Numbered from the stretch's first letter, positions 37,352 through 47,885 are shown. The stretch: 64,000 nucleotides of DNA from an uncultured Bacteroides sp. (GCA_902168185.1 CABHOV010000034.1:1-64000); one strand, 5' to 3'. Translations and numbers: made by a program. The notes: generated by a model not told the origin, from the sequence alone.

Positions 37352-38754
37352 CAGAGAATATATTCGCTCAGGTCCTTGTTCTTTATTAAGCCGGCCATTT
37401 TTTCGCGCACCATATCAGCCGTTATAATAATCCGTGCATTCGGTCCGATCTTGTCTGGTACATCGAATAAAAATTCGTTTAGCAATTTACTCATTACCGT
37501 ATGCAACCTGCGGGCCCCTATATTTTCAACTTCTGCATTAATCGTAAAAGCTGTATTTGCGATTTCATCGATGGCATCGTCTGCAAAAGATATCTCTACA
37601 TTTTCCGCTTCGAATAATGCCTGGTATTGTTTGGTGAGTGCATTCTTTGGTGCTTTCAATATCTGAATGAAATCATCCTTTGTAAGATTGCTCAACTCAA
37701 CACGAATCGGGAAACGTCCTTGTAATTCAGGAATCAGATCAGAAGGCTTTGAAATATGAAATGCTCCCGCTGCAATGAAAAGCACGTGATCTGTTTTTAT
37801 AACACCATGCTTTGTATTCACGGTGCTTCCTTCCACGATCGGAAGAAGATCACGTTGTACACCTTCGCGACTCACATCAGGACCACTTCCACCCTTGCGG
37901 GAACCAGAAGCAATCTTATCGATCTCATCAATGAAGATAATGCCAGCATTCTCTGCACGATGTATAGCCTCCTCTTTCACTTCATCCATATCGATGAGTT
38001 TAGCGGCTTCTTCATCCAATAATATTCTACGTGCTTCGGCTACTGTTACCTTGCGTTTCTTACTCTTCTTCGGCATCATTCCGTTCAGCATCTCCTGCAG
38101 ATTCATCATGGATACTTCATCCATCATACCCGCTCCTACCATGCCTACATTTGAACCACCACCACCTTTGATGTTGATGTCGATCTTACGATCTTCCATT
38201 TCACCATTGCGTATTTTTTCACGAAAGTGATTGCGTGTACGTTCATTCAGTTCTACATCACTGGTTGGAACCTCCGATTGATTTTCGGTTTGTGAAAATC
38301 CTGCTGAACGCGGAGAGGTCTGCTGACGCAACGGTGGTATCAGCGCATCGAGTATAACATCTTCTACTGCTTGTGCAGCTTTCTCCTTTACTTCTTCTTT
38401 CTTACGAGCCTTCACCATGTTTACAGATTGCTCTACAAGGTCACGCACCATGCTTTCTACATCGCGCCCTACATATCCTACTTCTGTAAATTTGGAAGCT
38501 TCTACTTTTACAAACGGAGCATCAGCAAGTTTTGCAAGTCTTCTGGCAATCTCCGTTTTACCTACACCCGTTGCTCCAATCATAAGTATATTGTTGGGTA
38601 CAATCTCGGCCTGTATCTCTGCACGCGTACTCATTCTTCTCCAACGGTTACGCAAGGCAATCGCTACATTTCGTTTCGCCTCTTTCTGCCCGATAATATA
38701 TTTATCAAGTTCTTCTACGATCTGCCTGGGTGTTAAATATTTTTCGTCCATCAT
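37351..38754 (-). CDS. hslU: ATP-dependent protease ATPase subunit HslU
   Basis: AAA+ unfoldase that partners HslV to degrade proteins. The 467-residue protein starts YLTPRQIVEELDKYIIGQKEAKRNVAIALRNRWRR. Walker A is GATGVGKT (60-67), and the long I-domain insertion (about 110-235) includes MMDEVSMMNLQEMLNG. Walker B reads GIIFIDEIDKIA, and the C-terminal LSEYIL is the HslV-docking tail. hslV is not adjacent on either side, so the peptidase must be encoded elsewhere. It lies 4 bp after porQ and overlaps the following DUF4421 gene by one base. Confidence 0.96.
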   Translation of the reverse strand: MMDEKYLTPRQIVEELDKYIIGQKEAKRNVAIALRNRWRRMSTRAEIQAEIVPNNILMIGATGVGKTEIARRLAKLADAPFVKVEASKFTEVGYVGRDVESMVRDLVEQSVNMVKARKKEEVKEKAAQAVEDVILDALIPPLRQQTSPRSAGFSQTENQSEVPTSDVELNERTRNHFREKIRNGEMEDRKIDINIKGGGGSNVGMVGAGMMDEVSMMNLQEMLNGMMPKKSKKRKVTVAEARRILLDEEAAKLIDMDEVKEEAIHRAENAGIIFIDEIDKIASGSRKGGSGPDVSREGVQRDLLPIVEGSTVNTKHGVIKTDHVLFIAAGAFHISKPSDLIPELQGRFPIRVELSNLTKDDFIQILKAPKNALTKQYQALFEAENVEISFADDAIDEIANTAFTINAEVENIGARRLHTVMSKLLNEFLFDVPDKIGPNARIIITADMVREKMAGLIKNKDLSEYIL

Positions 38755-38758
38755 AATT

Positions 38759-39763
38759 TTATCCTCTCCTCAACATTCGATTTATATTCGATGATAGTGT
38801 TAATCCATAGCCTGCCTTACCGGCTACATATCCACTTCTGCTAAAAACAAATTCAAATGATTTAATGCGTGCCGAAAATCCTACGGATATTCCTGCTCCG
38901 CCTCCACCATTTTCAAGTTTCAATTCCTGGTGCGCAAGGTAATTATAGCCCACCAGTATATTTACATTCCGGTGAATCAATACCTCTGCACCAAAGTTAA
39001 TGCGCCTCAGTACTTTATCCAATCCTCCGGGTTCGTCCTGCCCGCTGGCAGCATCATAATAGGTAACATTCTTTTTTGCCAGGTTATAGGCTGTAAGTGA
39101 AAAACGCAAAGGCATGTGCTCGGGCTTAAAGGTCGCTCCCAGCTGAACATCAAATGGAAGTTCCGAGTTACTGGTTTCAGAATATTCCGAAAAAACTATT
39201 CCCATATTTTTCACAACCAGTCCTATACGCAAATCTTGATTTGGATGAACAAATATTCCGCCAAGATCTATCATCGCGGCACTGGCACGATAACCGGCAA
39301 TATTGGAAAAGACCATTTTAACATTTGCCCCGAATCTGAAATTTCTTACCTGATGACTTTTGCCAATGACCAGTGCTGTCTCTCCTGATTTATAGGTTCC
39401 AAGTTCTGCGCCTGAAGCATCATAGCCTTGCATGGTTCCATAACTCAAATGCTGAATACCAAATGCAAGCGTACCGATTTTATTAAACCTGTGCGCATAG
39501 GAAACGGTAGACTGCCCTACATCTGCTACATAAAACTGGTACGTTGCTGATGCAAAGCCTGCCAATGTATCGGATACCAGTGCAGGATTCGAGAAGAAGA
39601 AATTTATATCGCGGTCGCTGAGCGATGTATTTATACCGCCAAGCGCGGCAAGCCTGGCGTTGTTGGCGACATTTAGAAATTCAAAAGATTTTTGTCCACC
39701 CGTTTGAGCTAACGATGCTATGCATGAGAAAATGAATATTGCCGGGAGTAATTGCTTCAACAC
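38759..39763 (-). CDS. porQ: Type IX secretion system protein PorQ
   Basis: A 334-residue outer-membrane beta-barrel of the type IX secretion system; in Porphyromonas PorQ works with the sortase-like PorU/PorV/PorZ attachment complex. It has a signal peptide ending SLAQ. The conserved SFEFLNVANNARLAALGGINTSLSDRDINFFFSNPAL element follows, with later repeats such as NFRFGANVKMVFSNIAGYRASA. Its start is a GTG at 39763 (or TTG at 39760); no ATG serves. It sits inside a proteolysis and processing cluster (lon, def upstream; hslU 4 bp downstream), so its expression is probably linked to those genes. Confidence 0.92.
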   Translation of the reverse strand: MLKQLLPAIFIFSCIASLAQTGGQKSFEFLNVANNARLAALGGINTSLSDRDINFFFSNPALVSDTLAGFASATYQFYVADVGQSTVSYAHRFNKIGTLAFGIQHLSYGTMQGYDASGAELGTYKSGETALVIGKSHQVRNFRFGANVKMVFSNIAGYRASAAMIDLGGIFVHPNQDLRIGLVVKNMGIVFSEYSETSNSELPFDVQLGATFKPEHMPLRFSLTAYNLAKKNVTYYDAASGQDEPGGLDKVLRRINFGAEVLIHRNVNILVGYNYLAHQELKLENGGGGAGISVGFSARIKSFEFVFSRSGYVAGKAGYGLTLSSNINRMLRRG

Positions 39764-39820
39764 GAAAAGCGTTTAATCTGCAATATCGTAAAACATGCCG
39801 GCATTTGTAAACCCTTCGCT

Positions 39821-40402
39821 TTACTTGGTAAACTTCATCGGGTATTCGGCTGTGATCTCGCCTTCTGAAATTTTTCGCAGCTTGTCTTTCAGTAAAGTCT
39901 TTTGCCGCGGTGTAAGGTAATCGAGGTATAGGATGCCTTCGATGTGATCGTACTCGTGCTGGATCATTCGCGCTGTAATGCCATTGAATGTTTTACGCTG
40001 CGGCTGAAACTGGCGGTCTACATATTCAATCGTGATGCTCCACGGTCGTTCAACATCGCGTACTATTGCCGGTATACTCAGGCAACCTTCTTCATCTATC
40101 CAGGTATCTTCTGAATATTCAACTATACGGGCGTTGATAAATGTTTCATGTATACCGGTGTCTCCATCATAGAAGTCTTCACGATCTTCTTCATCCATGG
40201 ATTCGTATGTGAGCTTGCTGTCGACCAGAAACACCCGCACCGGAACGTTAACCTGTGGAGCTGCGAGCCCGCAGCCATCGGCACCATATAGTGTCTCCCA
40301 CATGTTTGTGATCAGCGCTTCAAGTTCAGGATCGTGTTGTTCGACCTCTATACATTTCTGCCGCAGCACATCATGACCGTATGAAACAATCGGAAGTATC
40401 AC
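39821..40402 (-). CDS. def: Peptide deformylase
   Basis: Removes the formyl group from new polypeptide N-termini, using a metal ion in the cytoplasm. The 193-residue protein shows motif 1 GCGLAAPQV (about 43-51), motif 2 EEGCLSIP with a metal-ligand Cys, and motif 3 QHEYDHIEG with two metal His and the catalytic Glu. It lies one base after lon and 57 bp before porQ. Its usual partner fmt is at 33314, not adjacent. Confidence 0.97.
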   Translation of the reverse strand: MILPIVSYGHDVLRQKCIEVEQHDPELEALITNMWETLYGADGCGLAAPQVNVPVRVFLVDSKLTYESMDEEDREDFYDGDTGIHETFINARIVEYSEDTWIDEEGCLSIPAIVRDVERPWSITIEYVDRQFQPQRKTFNGITARMIQHEYDHIEGILYLDYLTPRQKTLLKDKLRKISEGEITAEYPMKFTK

Positions 40403-40403
40403 G

Positions 40404-42866
40404 TTACGCGTTCACAGCTTTTTGATCAGAGAAAACAAATTTCATAGGATCTTTCACCTTCTCTTTCATCAACGCGACTTTCAATACTTCATCTACTGTA
40501 CTCACATAATGAAATGTCAAGCCTTTGATGTAGTGCTTTTCAATTTCATCAATGTCTCGTTTATTCTTAGCACTCAGTATAAGCTCCTTTATACCACTGC
40601 GCTTGGCAGCGAGTATTTTTTCCTTTATACCTCCCACCGGTAATACTTTACCACGCAACGTAATCTCACCGGTCATCGCCAGCTTCGCTTTTACTTTGCG
40701 TTGAGTATAGATGGATGCCAGTGAAGTAAACATCGTGATGCCTGCGGATGGTCCATCTTTCGGAACTGCACCTGCCGGTACATGTATATGCAGATCGTAC
40801 TGTTGGAACAATCGGTGATCGATCTCCATAGACTCTGCATTTGATTTCAGGTATGATAGCGCAGCCATTGCTGACTCTTTCATAACATCTCCCAATTGTC
40901 CGGAGATGGTAAGTATACCTTTACCTCTGCTCAGGCTTGATTCAACAAACAGGATTTCTCCTCCTACCTGTGTCCACGCCAGCCCGGTTACTACACCTGC
41001 TATATCATTTCCCTGGTATAGTTCTTCATCGAAGATCTCTGCTCCCAGTACTTTGCGAACTGTTTCTTCCGTAATCACTTTATCAAACTCCTCCTCCATC
41101 GCCACAGACTTGGCTATATTTCGCACGAGCGTTCCGATTTTACGTTCAAGACTTCGAACACCGGATTCGCGTGTATACGAGTTCACCGTTTTGATCACAG
41201 CGTCTTTGGAGAATTTTACATCTGAGTTTTTCAGACCATGCTCCTTCAACTGTTTTGGGATAAGATGCTTGATCGCGATCTCCACCTTTTCCTCCAATGT
41301 ATAGCCTGTTACTTCAATGATCTCCATACGATCACGCAGTGCTGGATGTATAGTATCAAGCGAGTTGGCGGTGGCAACGAAGAGCACCTTGGACAGATCG
41401 TAATCTACTTCCAGATAGTTATCACCAAATGTATTGTTCTGCTCAGGATCCAATACTTCCAGCAATGCAGAAGAAGGATCGCCACGGAAATCAGACTTCA
41501 CTTTATCAATCTCATCGAGTATAAATACAGGATTAGATGATTGTGATTTTTTTATATTCTGCAAGATCTTACCCGGCATCGCGCCCACATACGTCTTACG
41601 GTGTCCGCGAATCTCAGCTTCATCGTGCACACCACCTAATGACATGCGAACATACTTGCGCTGCAATGCTTTTGCTATGGAACGACCAAGTGATGTTTTA
41701 CCAACACCGGGAGGTCCGTACAGGCAAAGTATAGGACCTTTCATGTCCTTCTTCAATTTCAATACAGCAAGATATTCCAGGATACGCGTCTTCACTTTCT
41801 CAAGACCAAAGTGATCCTGGTCAAGTATTTTCTTAGCGCGCTTCAAATCGAAATCATCGGTAGTATAATCTTCCCATGGAAGATCAAGCATGAACTCTAC
41901 ATAGTTCATCGCTACCGGATATTCAGCTGCCATCGGGTTGATGCGCAGAAGTTTATCCAGCTCTTTATTAAAATGTTCTGCGGCTTGCTTCGACCACTTT
42001 TTAGTTTCAGCACGCTTGCGGAATTTCTCTACTTCTTTATCAGGACCATCATATCCTAATTCATCCTGCAATACTTTTATCTGCTGGCGTAAAAAGTAAT
42101 CACGCTGCTGTTGATCTATATCTGTATGTACTTTCTTCTGGATCTCGTGTTTGATCTCCAGCATCTGTATATCTTTCAACATATACTGAAGCAACAATGT
42201 ACCGCGCTCCGTAATGTTTTGAGTCTCGAGTATTTTCTGTTTATCACTCACCTCAGCGTTGAGGTTAGAAGAAAGAAAATGTACCAGGAACGACATACTG
42301 GAAATATTATCCAGTGCTACCTGTGCTTCTTGTGGTAATTCAGGATTGAGCTTTAATATTTTGGATGCAGCATCTTTTAAAGATTGCACAAGTGCTTTCG
42401 CTTCCTTACCATTTACATTCAACACAGGCTCCGGTTGTAGTTCAATCTTTGCTGTGAGGAACGGTTCTTCCTGTACGAAATCTTTTATAGTAAAGCGATT
42501 CTTTCCCTGTATAATAATGGTTGTGTTACCATCGGGAAGCACCAGCATCTTGATGATCTTGGCTACTGTACCAGTTCTATATAGTTCTTCAATGGTAGGC
42601 TCTTCAGCTTGTGAATTTTTCTGAGCTACTACACCTATAATTCTATTTCCCTGGTAAGCTTTCTTAACAAGCTTGATAGACTTTTGTCTGCCTACAGTTA
42701 TAGGTATAACAACGCCTGGAAAAAGCACCGTGTTTTTGATAGGAAGAATAGAAAGTTCTTCCGGCAAATCTTCGGGCTTGAGGTCTGTGTCTTGTTCAGG
42801 ATTTATCAGTTGAATAAGATCGTCTGAATCTTCCTGAACGAGTTGTATCGGTAATGCTTTGAACAT
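40404..42866 (-). CDS. lon: ATP-dependent protease Lon
   Basis: An 820-residue AAA+ serine protease that degrades misfolded and regulatory proteins. The open frame extends to 42896, but the ATG at 42866 ([18 protein letters not shown]) is the better start. The LAN substrate-recognition domain (about 45-250, from [25 protein letters not shown]) is followed by a coiled-coil-rich region. The ATPase carries Walker A GPPGVGKT and Walker [11 protein letters not shown]. The protease domain has the catalytic Ser in [14 protein letters not shown] and Lys in [17 protein letters not shown]. It heads the cluster with def (1 bp downstream), porQ, hslU and DUF4421. I see no obvious heat-shock operator upstream. 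Confidence 0.97.
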   Translation of the reverse strand: MFKALPIQLVQEDSDDLIQLINPEQDTDLKPEDLPEELSILPIKNTVLFPGVVIPITVGRQKSIKLVKKAYQGNRIIGVVAQKNSQAEEPTIEELYRTGTVAKIIKMLVLPDGNTTIIIQGKNRFTIKDFVQEEPFLTAKIELQPEPVLNVNGKEAKALVQSLKDAASKILKLNPELPQEAQVALDNISSMSFLVHFLSSNLNAEVSDKQKILETQNITERGTLLLQYMLKDIQMLEIKHEIQKKVHTDIDQQQRDYFLRQQIKVLQDELGYDGPDKEVEKFRKRAETKKWSKQAAEHFNKELDKLLRINPMAAEYPVAMNYVEFMLDLPWEDYTTDDFDLKRAKKILDQDHFGLEKVKTRILEYLAVLKLKKDMKGPILCLYGPPGVGKTSLGRSIAKALQRKYVRMSLGGVHDEAEIRGHRKTYVGAMPGKILQNIKKSQSSNPVFILDEIDKVKSDFRGDPSSALLEVLDPEQNNTFGDNYLEVDYDLSKVLFVATANSLDTIHPALRDRMEIIEVTGYTLEEKVEIAIKHLIPKQLKEHGLKNSDVKFSKDAVIKTVNSYTRESGVRSLERKIGTLVRNIAKSVAMEEEFDKVITEETVRKVLGAEIFDEELYQGNDIAGVVTGLAWTQVGGEILFVESSLSRGKGILTISGQLGDVMKESAMAALSYLKSNAESMEIDHRLFQQYDLHIHVPAGAVPKDGPSAGITMFTSLASIYTQRKVKAKLAMTGEITLRGKVLPVGGIKEKILAAKRSGIKELILSAKNKRDIDEIEKHYIKGLTFHYVSTVDEVLKVALMKEKVKDPMKFVFSDQKAVNA

Positions 42867-42973
42867 GTTTCGTTTATAAAAATGCCAAACTGACACGCAC
42901 TTCGTATCAGCGATGGTTGTATATCAGGTTCGCCTAAAGGACAATAGTAATGCCAAGAGAGTTGTAAAAGAAG

Positions 42974-42981
42974 TAAATTTG
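42974..42981 (+). promoter_or_regulatory. Candidate -7 box of the PorE-like gene
   Basis: TAAATTTG fits TAnnTTTG and lies 20 nt before GTG 43002 and 47 nt before GTG 43029. No TTG is found at the right distance. Confidence 0.45.
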
Positions 42982-43028
42982 TATCAACTTTAACGGTTGG
43001 CGTGAATTTTTTACCAAACAAAGGTTCT

Positions 43029-45005
43029 GTGAAAACCTACTTTTTGATCTTTATTACAGCCTTTTGGCTGTTGCTTCACGTTCCGCTCCTGGCCCAAAAG
43101 CCCAAACAGAAATTCAAAAAGGGCGGAATCGTGGAATTGAATGATAGCCTGACAAGCTACAGTCAATCTGACATCTTTGACTTTCCAAACCTCAATAAGG
43201 TACTTTACTATAAAGATGCAGCGAAGTTGGGAAGAATAAAAGCACTTGCTGCTACTGGTGACTATGAACAACAGTATAGCGAGTTAAAGGCGTATGTAAA
43301 AAATTTCGGTGTTGATAATTTTTCACATGACATACAATTGCTCTGGGATTTTGCGAAGCTCTCCGAAAAACTTGGTCCTCCCGGTGAAGCTGTGCTGCTA
43401 TATAAGCTGGTGTTGAAACATTACAAGCAGAGTATAGATGAGCAACAAGTAAAGCGTGAATTCGACACGCTTACAAAAAATCAAAAAGACCTATATGTTC
43501 CGTTGAAACAATACTATGAGCTCGTTGCTTTCCGAAAAGAAATCGATACGCTTCGTCCTCCGCAAGGTGTGTTGCTGAACATGGGCTATGGTGTAAATTC
43601 AGAGAAAGAAGATTACGGTCCAACCATTGGTAACGTTGATAATGTTTTACTGTTTACATCGAAACGGAATTCTAAAATTGATCCGCTTAACAAGACCTAT
43701 AATGAAGATCTGTTTTATACTATAAAGCAGGAACAGGATACTGTTTGGGGATTTGCAGAAGATTTTAAAACCATCAACACACGTTACAACGAAGGTTCAG
43801 CCAGTCTGAGTAAAGATGGAAAGCATCTTTTCTTTGCACGTTGCAACTCTCCTGACTCGTATGGCAACTGCGATATCTTTGTATCGGATCTGCGCAGCGA
43901 CAGTACGTGGGGAACACCTCGTAACTTAGGAGCCAACATCAACACGGCATCGTGGGACTCACAACCTTCACTTTCACATTCGGGTGACACACTATATTTT
44001 GCCTCCGATCGCATCGGTGGCTTTGGATATTCAGATATATACTTTTCAGTAAAAGACCCGAAGGGCAATTGGCGTAAGGCTCAAAATATAGGGCCGATCA
44101 TTAACACGCGTGCCTTTGAAGTGAGTCCGTTTTATCACCATAAATTCAAGGTGCTATATTTCAGTTCAAACGGACAGCCGCTCAACTTTGGCGACTTCGA
44201 TATCTATAAATCCTATAGTCAGGGCACTACGTGGGGCGAACCCAAGAACATCGGACCGTTGGTTAACAGCGTGGGAAGTGAATATTACTTTACGATCGAT
44301 TCACAATCCAATCGTCTTTACTATGCACACTCCGCAGAAGACGACCTGAAGAATCTCGATCTATATTCCTTTCCGGTTCCCATGGAAGCTCAACCTGAAG
44401 CGATTGTAAACCTGAAAGGAAAGCTCATCAACTCCGAAACGAAAAAACCATTCAGAGGTATAGTATCCGTTATCGATCTTGATAAAGGTGTTGAGGTTGC
44501 TCCCAAGTTTTTAAGAGAAGATGGTTCATTCGATTTTAGATTGATCAACAAACGAAATTACCTGCTTATTATACAAGGTGATGACTTCTTCCGTATCGAA
44601 CAGATCTTCTATATGGAGGGAGACCGCGAGATGAACCTGGAGACAGAGCCGATCGAAAGCAAGATGGCATTCAAGTCGCTGGAATTTGAAAACGGAAAAG
44701 CTGATATTCTTACCACCATGCATGATGACTTGAACAAGATTGCAAATTTCCTGATCGATCACCCACAGTTAGCGTTAAGTATATCTGGTCATACCGATTC
44801 ACAAGGAAATGAAATGTCGAACCTGAAGCTTTCGCAGGCACGTGCTGATGCGATCAAGGCATATCTTATATATCAGTATAAAATAGATACCAAACGAATT
44901 GAAGCCCATGGCTTCGGAAGTTCAAAACCGATTGTAGAAGAGAAGACCGATGAAGATCGTGGATTGAACCGAAGAGTAGAGTTCGAGATCAGGATGATTG
45001 AGTAA
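43029..45005 (+). CDS. PorE-like type IX secretion protein (PD40 propeller, carboxypeptidase-like and OmpA domains)
   Basis: A 658-residue exported protein. The open frame begins at GTG 43002, but the GTG at 43029 gives a more standard signal peptide (KTYFLIFITAFWLLLHVPLLAQ). Its order of domains is that of PorE: helical repeats (about 45-175), a PD40/WD40-like propeller (about 190-440, with repeated SLSKDGKHLFFAR and LSHSGDTLYFASDR strands), a carboxypeptidase-regulatory-like fold (about 455-530), and an OmpA peptidoglycan-binding domain (SGHTDSQGNEMSNLKLSQARADAIKAYLI). PorE binds peptidoglycan and supports the type IX system in Porphyromonas. Other PD40-OmpA proteins exist, so this is probable rather than certain. 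It is divergent from lon. Confidence 0.82.
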   Translation: MKTYFLIFITAFWLLLHVPLLAQKPKQKFKKGGIVELNDSLTSYSQSDIFDFPNLNKVLYYKDAAKLGRIKALAATGDYEQQYSELKAYVKNFGVDNFSHDIQLLWDFAKLSEKLGPPGEAVLLYKLVLKHYKQSIDEQQVKREFDTLTKNQKDLYVPLKQYYELVAFRKEIDTLRPPQGVLLNMGYGVNSEKEDYGPTIGNVDNVLLFTSKRNSKIDPLNKTYNEDLFYTIKQEQDTVWGFAEDFKTINTRYNEGSASLSKDGKHLFFARCNSPDSYGNCDIFVSDLRSDSTWGTPRNLGANINTASWDSQPSLSHSGDTLYFASDRIGGFGYSDIYFSVKDPKGNWRKAQNIGPIINTRAFEVSPFYHHKFKVLYFSSNGQPLNFGDFDIYKSYSQGTTWGEPKNIGPLVNSVGSEYYFTIDSQSNRLYYAHSAEDDLKNLDLYSFPVPMEAQPEAIVNLKGKLINSETKKPFRGIVSVIDLDKGVEVAPKFLREDGSFDFRLINKRNYLLIIQGDDFFRIEQIFYMEGDREMNLETEPIESKMAFKSLEFENGKADILTTMHDDLNKIANFLIDHPQLALSISGHTDSQGNEMSNLKLSQARADAIKAYLIYQYKIDTKRIEAHGFGSSKPIVEEKTDEDRGLNRRVEFEIRMIE

Positions 45006-45074
45006 TGATCAACACCATCAGCATGCGAACTGATTTAACCCTTACTTCATCCTAAGATAAACAGTATAAATAGA

Positions 45075-45100
45075 AAAGGTCGCTTCATGAAGCGACCTTT
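45075..45100. terminator. Bidirectional terminator
   Basis: An uninterrupted 26-bp palindrome (aaaggtcgcttca / tgaagcgaccttt); about 11 bp would pair around a catg loop. It separates the convergent PorE-like and rseP genes; the flanking U-tracts are short. Confidence 0.75.
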
Positions 45101-45136
45101 CTATTGGTATCGATTAAGATGTATACCTATATCTTC

Positions 45137-46474
45137 TTAGAAGAGCTTGATAATGTCATTCGCAAAGATGAATACCATCAGTGCTAACAGGAATACCATC
45201 CCTACTTTTTGAGCTGCTTCCAGGAATTTATCAGAAGGTTTTCTGCGCGATATAATTTCGTATGAAAGGAACATTACGTGTCCTCCATCCAGTGCAGGAA
45301 TCGGCAGTAAATTCATAAAGGCAAGTACTAATGAAAGTACACCGGTGAGTGACCAGAAGCGTTGCCAGTTCCACTCTGCACCGTATGCCTGCATAATCCC
45401 GATAGGGCCTGACAAAGATTCTTTGGGAGAAAGCACTCCTGTGATCACTTTACCAAAAGCTCTCACTTGTGTTTTCAGCGTTTGAAATGCGCGATCTGTT
45501 CCTAATGGTATAGATTCAATAAATCCATATTCAATGTTTACTTCAGCGCTCTTCAGGTAATTCTCAGGCTCCATAGGAATGAAACCAATCGCTCCTCTTC
45601 CCTTAAAGTTTTCTTTAAAGGAAAGTAATGTTCCGGCACGCATTACTTTGAACGTGATAGTATCGCGCTTAACGGCTTCATATTTGATATACTCATATAC
45701 CTGGTCCATATAGGTAAAGTGTATACCATTTATCTCTGTAATAACATCTCCTTTTTGCAAGCCTACTTTGCCTGCTATAGAGTCTTTCGCTACTTCACCA
45801 ATTACGGGAGGAATGCGATAACCTATAAAATTACGGGCACTGTCCTTCTTGTTGAATTTCTGAATGAAGTCCGCAGGTATGCTGACATCCACTAACTGAC
45901 CATCACGCTCAACGGTATAATATGCGTTATCTGTAAGCAAAGTTTGTGGTCTCATGATATCATCGAAATACTTAAATTCCTTTCCGTTGATCTTCACGAT
46001 TTTATCACCGGTTTTCAAACCAAGGCGCTTACCAATTGGCCGTGCTTCGATACCACCAAGTTTGTTGATCTCGCTGTTCAAGAGATATGTATCACCAAAT
46101 GCGAACGTGATACCTATAAATATGATAATCCCGACAATGACGTTTACAAATATACCACCGAGCATTACGATGAGGCGCTGCCATGCTGGCTTAGAACGAA
46201 ACTCCCAGGGTTGAGGAGGCATTTTCATCGCTTCGCTGTCAAGCGATTCATCGATCATACCAGAGATCTTCACATAGCCTCCCAATGGTATCGCACTAAT
46301 TGCATATTCAGTATCACCTTTTCTAAAAGACCAAAGTTTCGGAGGGAAGCCAATTGAAAATTGTTCAACTCGCATTCCGAAATATTTTGCTGCTAACAAG
46401 TGCCCCATTTCGTGCACCGCCACCAAGAAAGACAAGCTCAACAGAAGCTGAGCTAACATAATCATCCAATCCAT
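45137..46474 (-). CDS. rseP: RIP metalloprotease RseP
   Basis: A 445-residue intramembrane site-2 protease that cleaves anti-sigma factors and signal-peptide remnants. The zinc-binding motif VAVHEMGHLLAAKYFG (HEMGH at 21-25) lies in the first membrane segment. Two PDZ domains follow (about 115-300; for example RLGLKTGDKIVKING and KVGLQKGDVITEING). The second metal motif appears as NLLPIPALDGGHVMFL near 395-405, and the protein ends in a final membrane segment. It lies downstream of dxr (69 bp) in the same direction, the same neighbourhood as in enterobacteria. The htrA gene, another envelope protease, is 3 kb away. Confidence 0.96.
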   Translation of the reverse strand: MDWMIMLAQLLLSLSFLVAVHEMGHLLAAKYFGMRVEQFSIGFPPKLWSFRKGDTEYAISAIPLGGYVKISGMIDESLDSEAMKMPPQPWEFRSKPAWQRLIVMLGGIFVNVIVGIIIFIGITFAFGDTYLLNSEINKLGGIEARPIGKRLGLKTGDKIVKINGKEFKYFDDIMRPQTLLTDNAYYTVERDGQLVDVSIPADFIQKFNKKDSARNFIGYRIPPVIGEVAKDSIAGKVGLQKGDVITEINGIHFTYMDQVYEYIKYEAVKRDTITFKVMRAGTLLSFKENFKGRGAIGFIPMEPENYLKSAEVNIEYGFIESIPLGTDRAFQTLKTQVRAFGKVITGVLSPKESLSGPIGIMQAYGAEWNWQRFWSLTGVLSLVLAFMNLLPIPALDGGHVMFLSYEIISRRKPSDKFLEAAQKVGMVFLLALMVFIFANDIIKLF

Positions 46475-46543
46475 TCGTTATCCGTTAATTGTTATCAGTT
46501 ACGTAATAGTTCACGTGTGCGTGTGTTATGATAAAACCTTGCG

Positions 46544-47707
46544 TTAAATAGACTTTATCATTTCTTGTGCTCTTGCCCGTGTCTCTTTGTCAGTGTTCAC
46601 GTAATCTTCGTATGAAGGGTTTAGCACATAATCGATTTTCATGAGGCATCGTTCAACAATATCCGATATTTCAAGGAAGCCTACGGTGTCCTTCAAAAAC
46701 CCGGCCACTGCCACTTCGTTCGCTGCATTCAGCACACATGGCATGTTTCCTCCTTTCCCCAACGCTTCAAATGCCAGTGCAAGATTACGAAAAGTTTCTG
46801 TATCAGGCTTTTCAAACGTCAAAGACGGATAGTTCATGAAATCAAAACGCGGAAAATCAGATTTTAATCTCTCCGGAAAACTCATTGCAAACTGGATGGG
46901 CAACTTCATATCGGGCAGTCCTAACTGAGCTTTCAATGAACCATCTTCAAATTGCACAAGAGAATGTATGATGGATTGCGGATGGACCACAACTTCAACT
47001 TGTTCTGTCTTCAATCCGAATAACCATTTCGCTTCGATCACTTCCAATCCTTTGTTCATGAGCGTTGCCGAATCGATGGTAACTTTTGCTCCCATTGTCC
47101 AATTGGGATGTTTCAATGCCTGGGCCTTGGTCACTTGAATCAATTCTTCTTTGCGTTTTCCCCGGAAGGGTCCGCCACTGGCGGTCAGAATTATCTTCTC
47201 GATTTTATTATGAAACTCACCTACTATACATTGAAATATGGCAGAGTGCTCAGAATCTACGGGGTATATATTTACGCCTTTCTCGCGTGCAAGCCTTGTG
47301 ATGAGATCGCCCGCTACCACCAGCGTCTCCTTGTTTGCAAGCGCTATAGTCTTGCCGGCTTCAATTGCTTTTATAGTGGGACGAAGCCCTGAATAACCGA
47401 CCAATGCCGTGAGCACAAGATCAATGGTATCCATTTGCACAACATCGGCTAATGCTTTTTCTCCGGCATATACTTTAACATCTTCATTTGCCAAAGCTTC
47501 TTTCACCTGCAGGTAGTGGTCGTCATTGGCGATAACAACAACGTTCGGTTTGAATTTACGGGCTTGTTCAATTAGCAACGCCGCATTATTCTGCGCCGTT
47601 AACACTTCTACTTCGAACGCATCGGGGTGTGCTGAAATAACTTCTAATGCCTGCGTACCGATAGAACCCGTGGAACCAAGTATAGCAATGTTCTTTTTGT
47701 TACCCAA
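46544..47707 (-). CDS. dxr: 1-deoxy-D-xylulose-5-phosphate reductoisomerase
   Basis: Second step of the MEP isoprenoid pathway, converting DXP to MEP with NADPH in the cytoplasm. The 387-residue protein shows the NADPH fold KKNIAILGSTGSIGTQALEVI, the central ALANKETLVVAG, metal and substrate residues in PVDSEHSAIFQCI, the flexible-loop TIDSATLMNKGLEVIEAKWLFG, and NAANEVAVAGF. There is no ATG; the start is TTG at 47707, preceded in frame by a stop codon. Non-ATG initiation may limit its expression. It precedes rseP by 69 bp on the same strand. Confidence 0.97.
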   Translation of the reverse strand: MGNKKNIAILGSTGSIGTQALEVISAHPDAFEVEVLTAQNNAALLIEQARKFKPNVVVIANDDHYLQVKEALANEDVKVYAGEKALADVVQMDTIDLVLTALVGYSGLRPTIKAIEAGKTIALANKETLVVAGDLITRLAREKGVNIYPVDSEHSAIFQCIVGEFHNKIEKIILTASGGPFRGKRKEELIQVTKAQALKHPNWTMGAKVTIDSATLMNKGLEVIEAKWLFGLKTEQVEVVVHPQSIIHSLVQFEDGSLKAQLGLPDMKLPIQFAMSFPERLKSDFPRFDFMNYPSLTFEKPDTETFRNLALAFEALGKGGNMPCVLNAANEVAVAGFLKDTVGFLEISDIVERCLMKIDYVLNPSYEDYVNTDKETRARAQEMIKSI

Positions 47708-47885
47708 TGTAATTGGCGATTAGTGAATATGATTTGTTATGATCCGGATCATGCTGAATTCTTCGTCAAAATACCTCGAATGATGATACGTTGTTGATGA
47801 ACAAACTCAAGTCGCAATACATCATTTTTTGCATCTGCACGTTTGTGTAAAAATAAGAAATTAGTTTGGTATACCCCCTCCTTCG

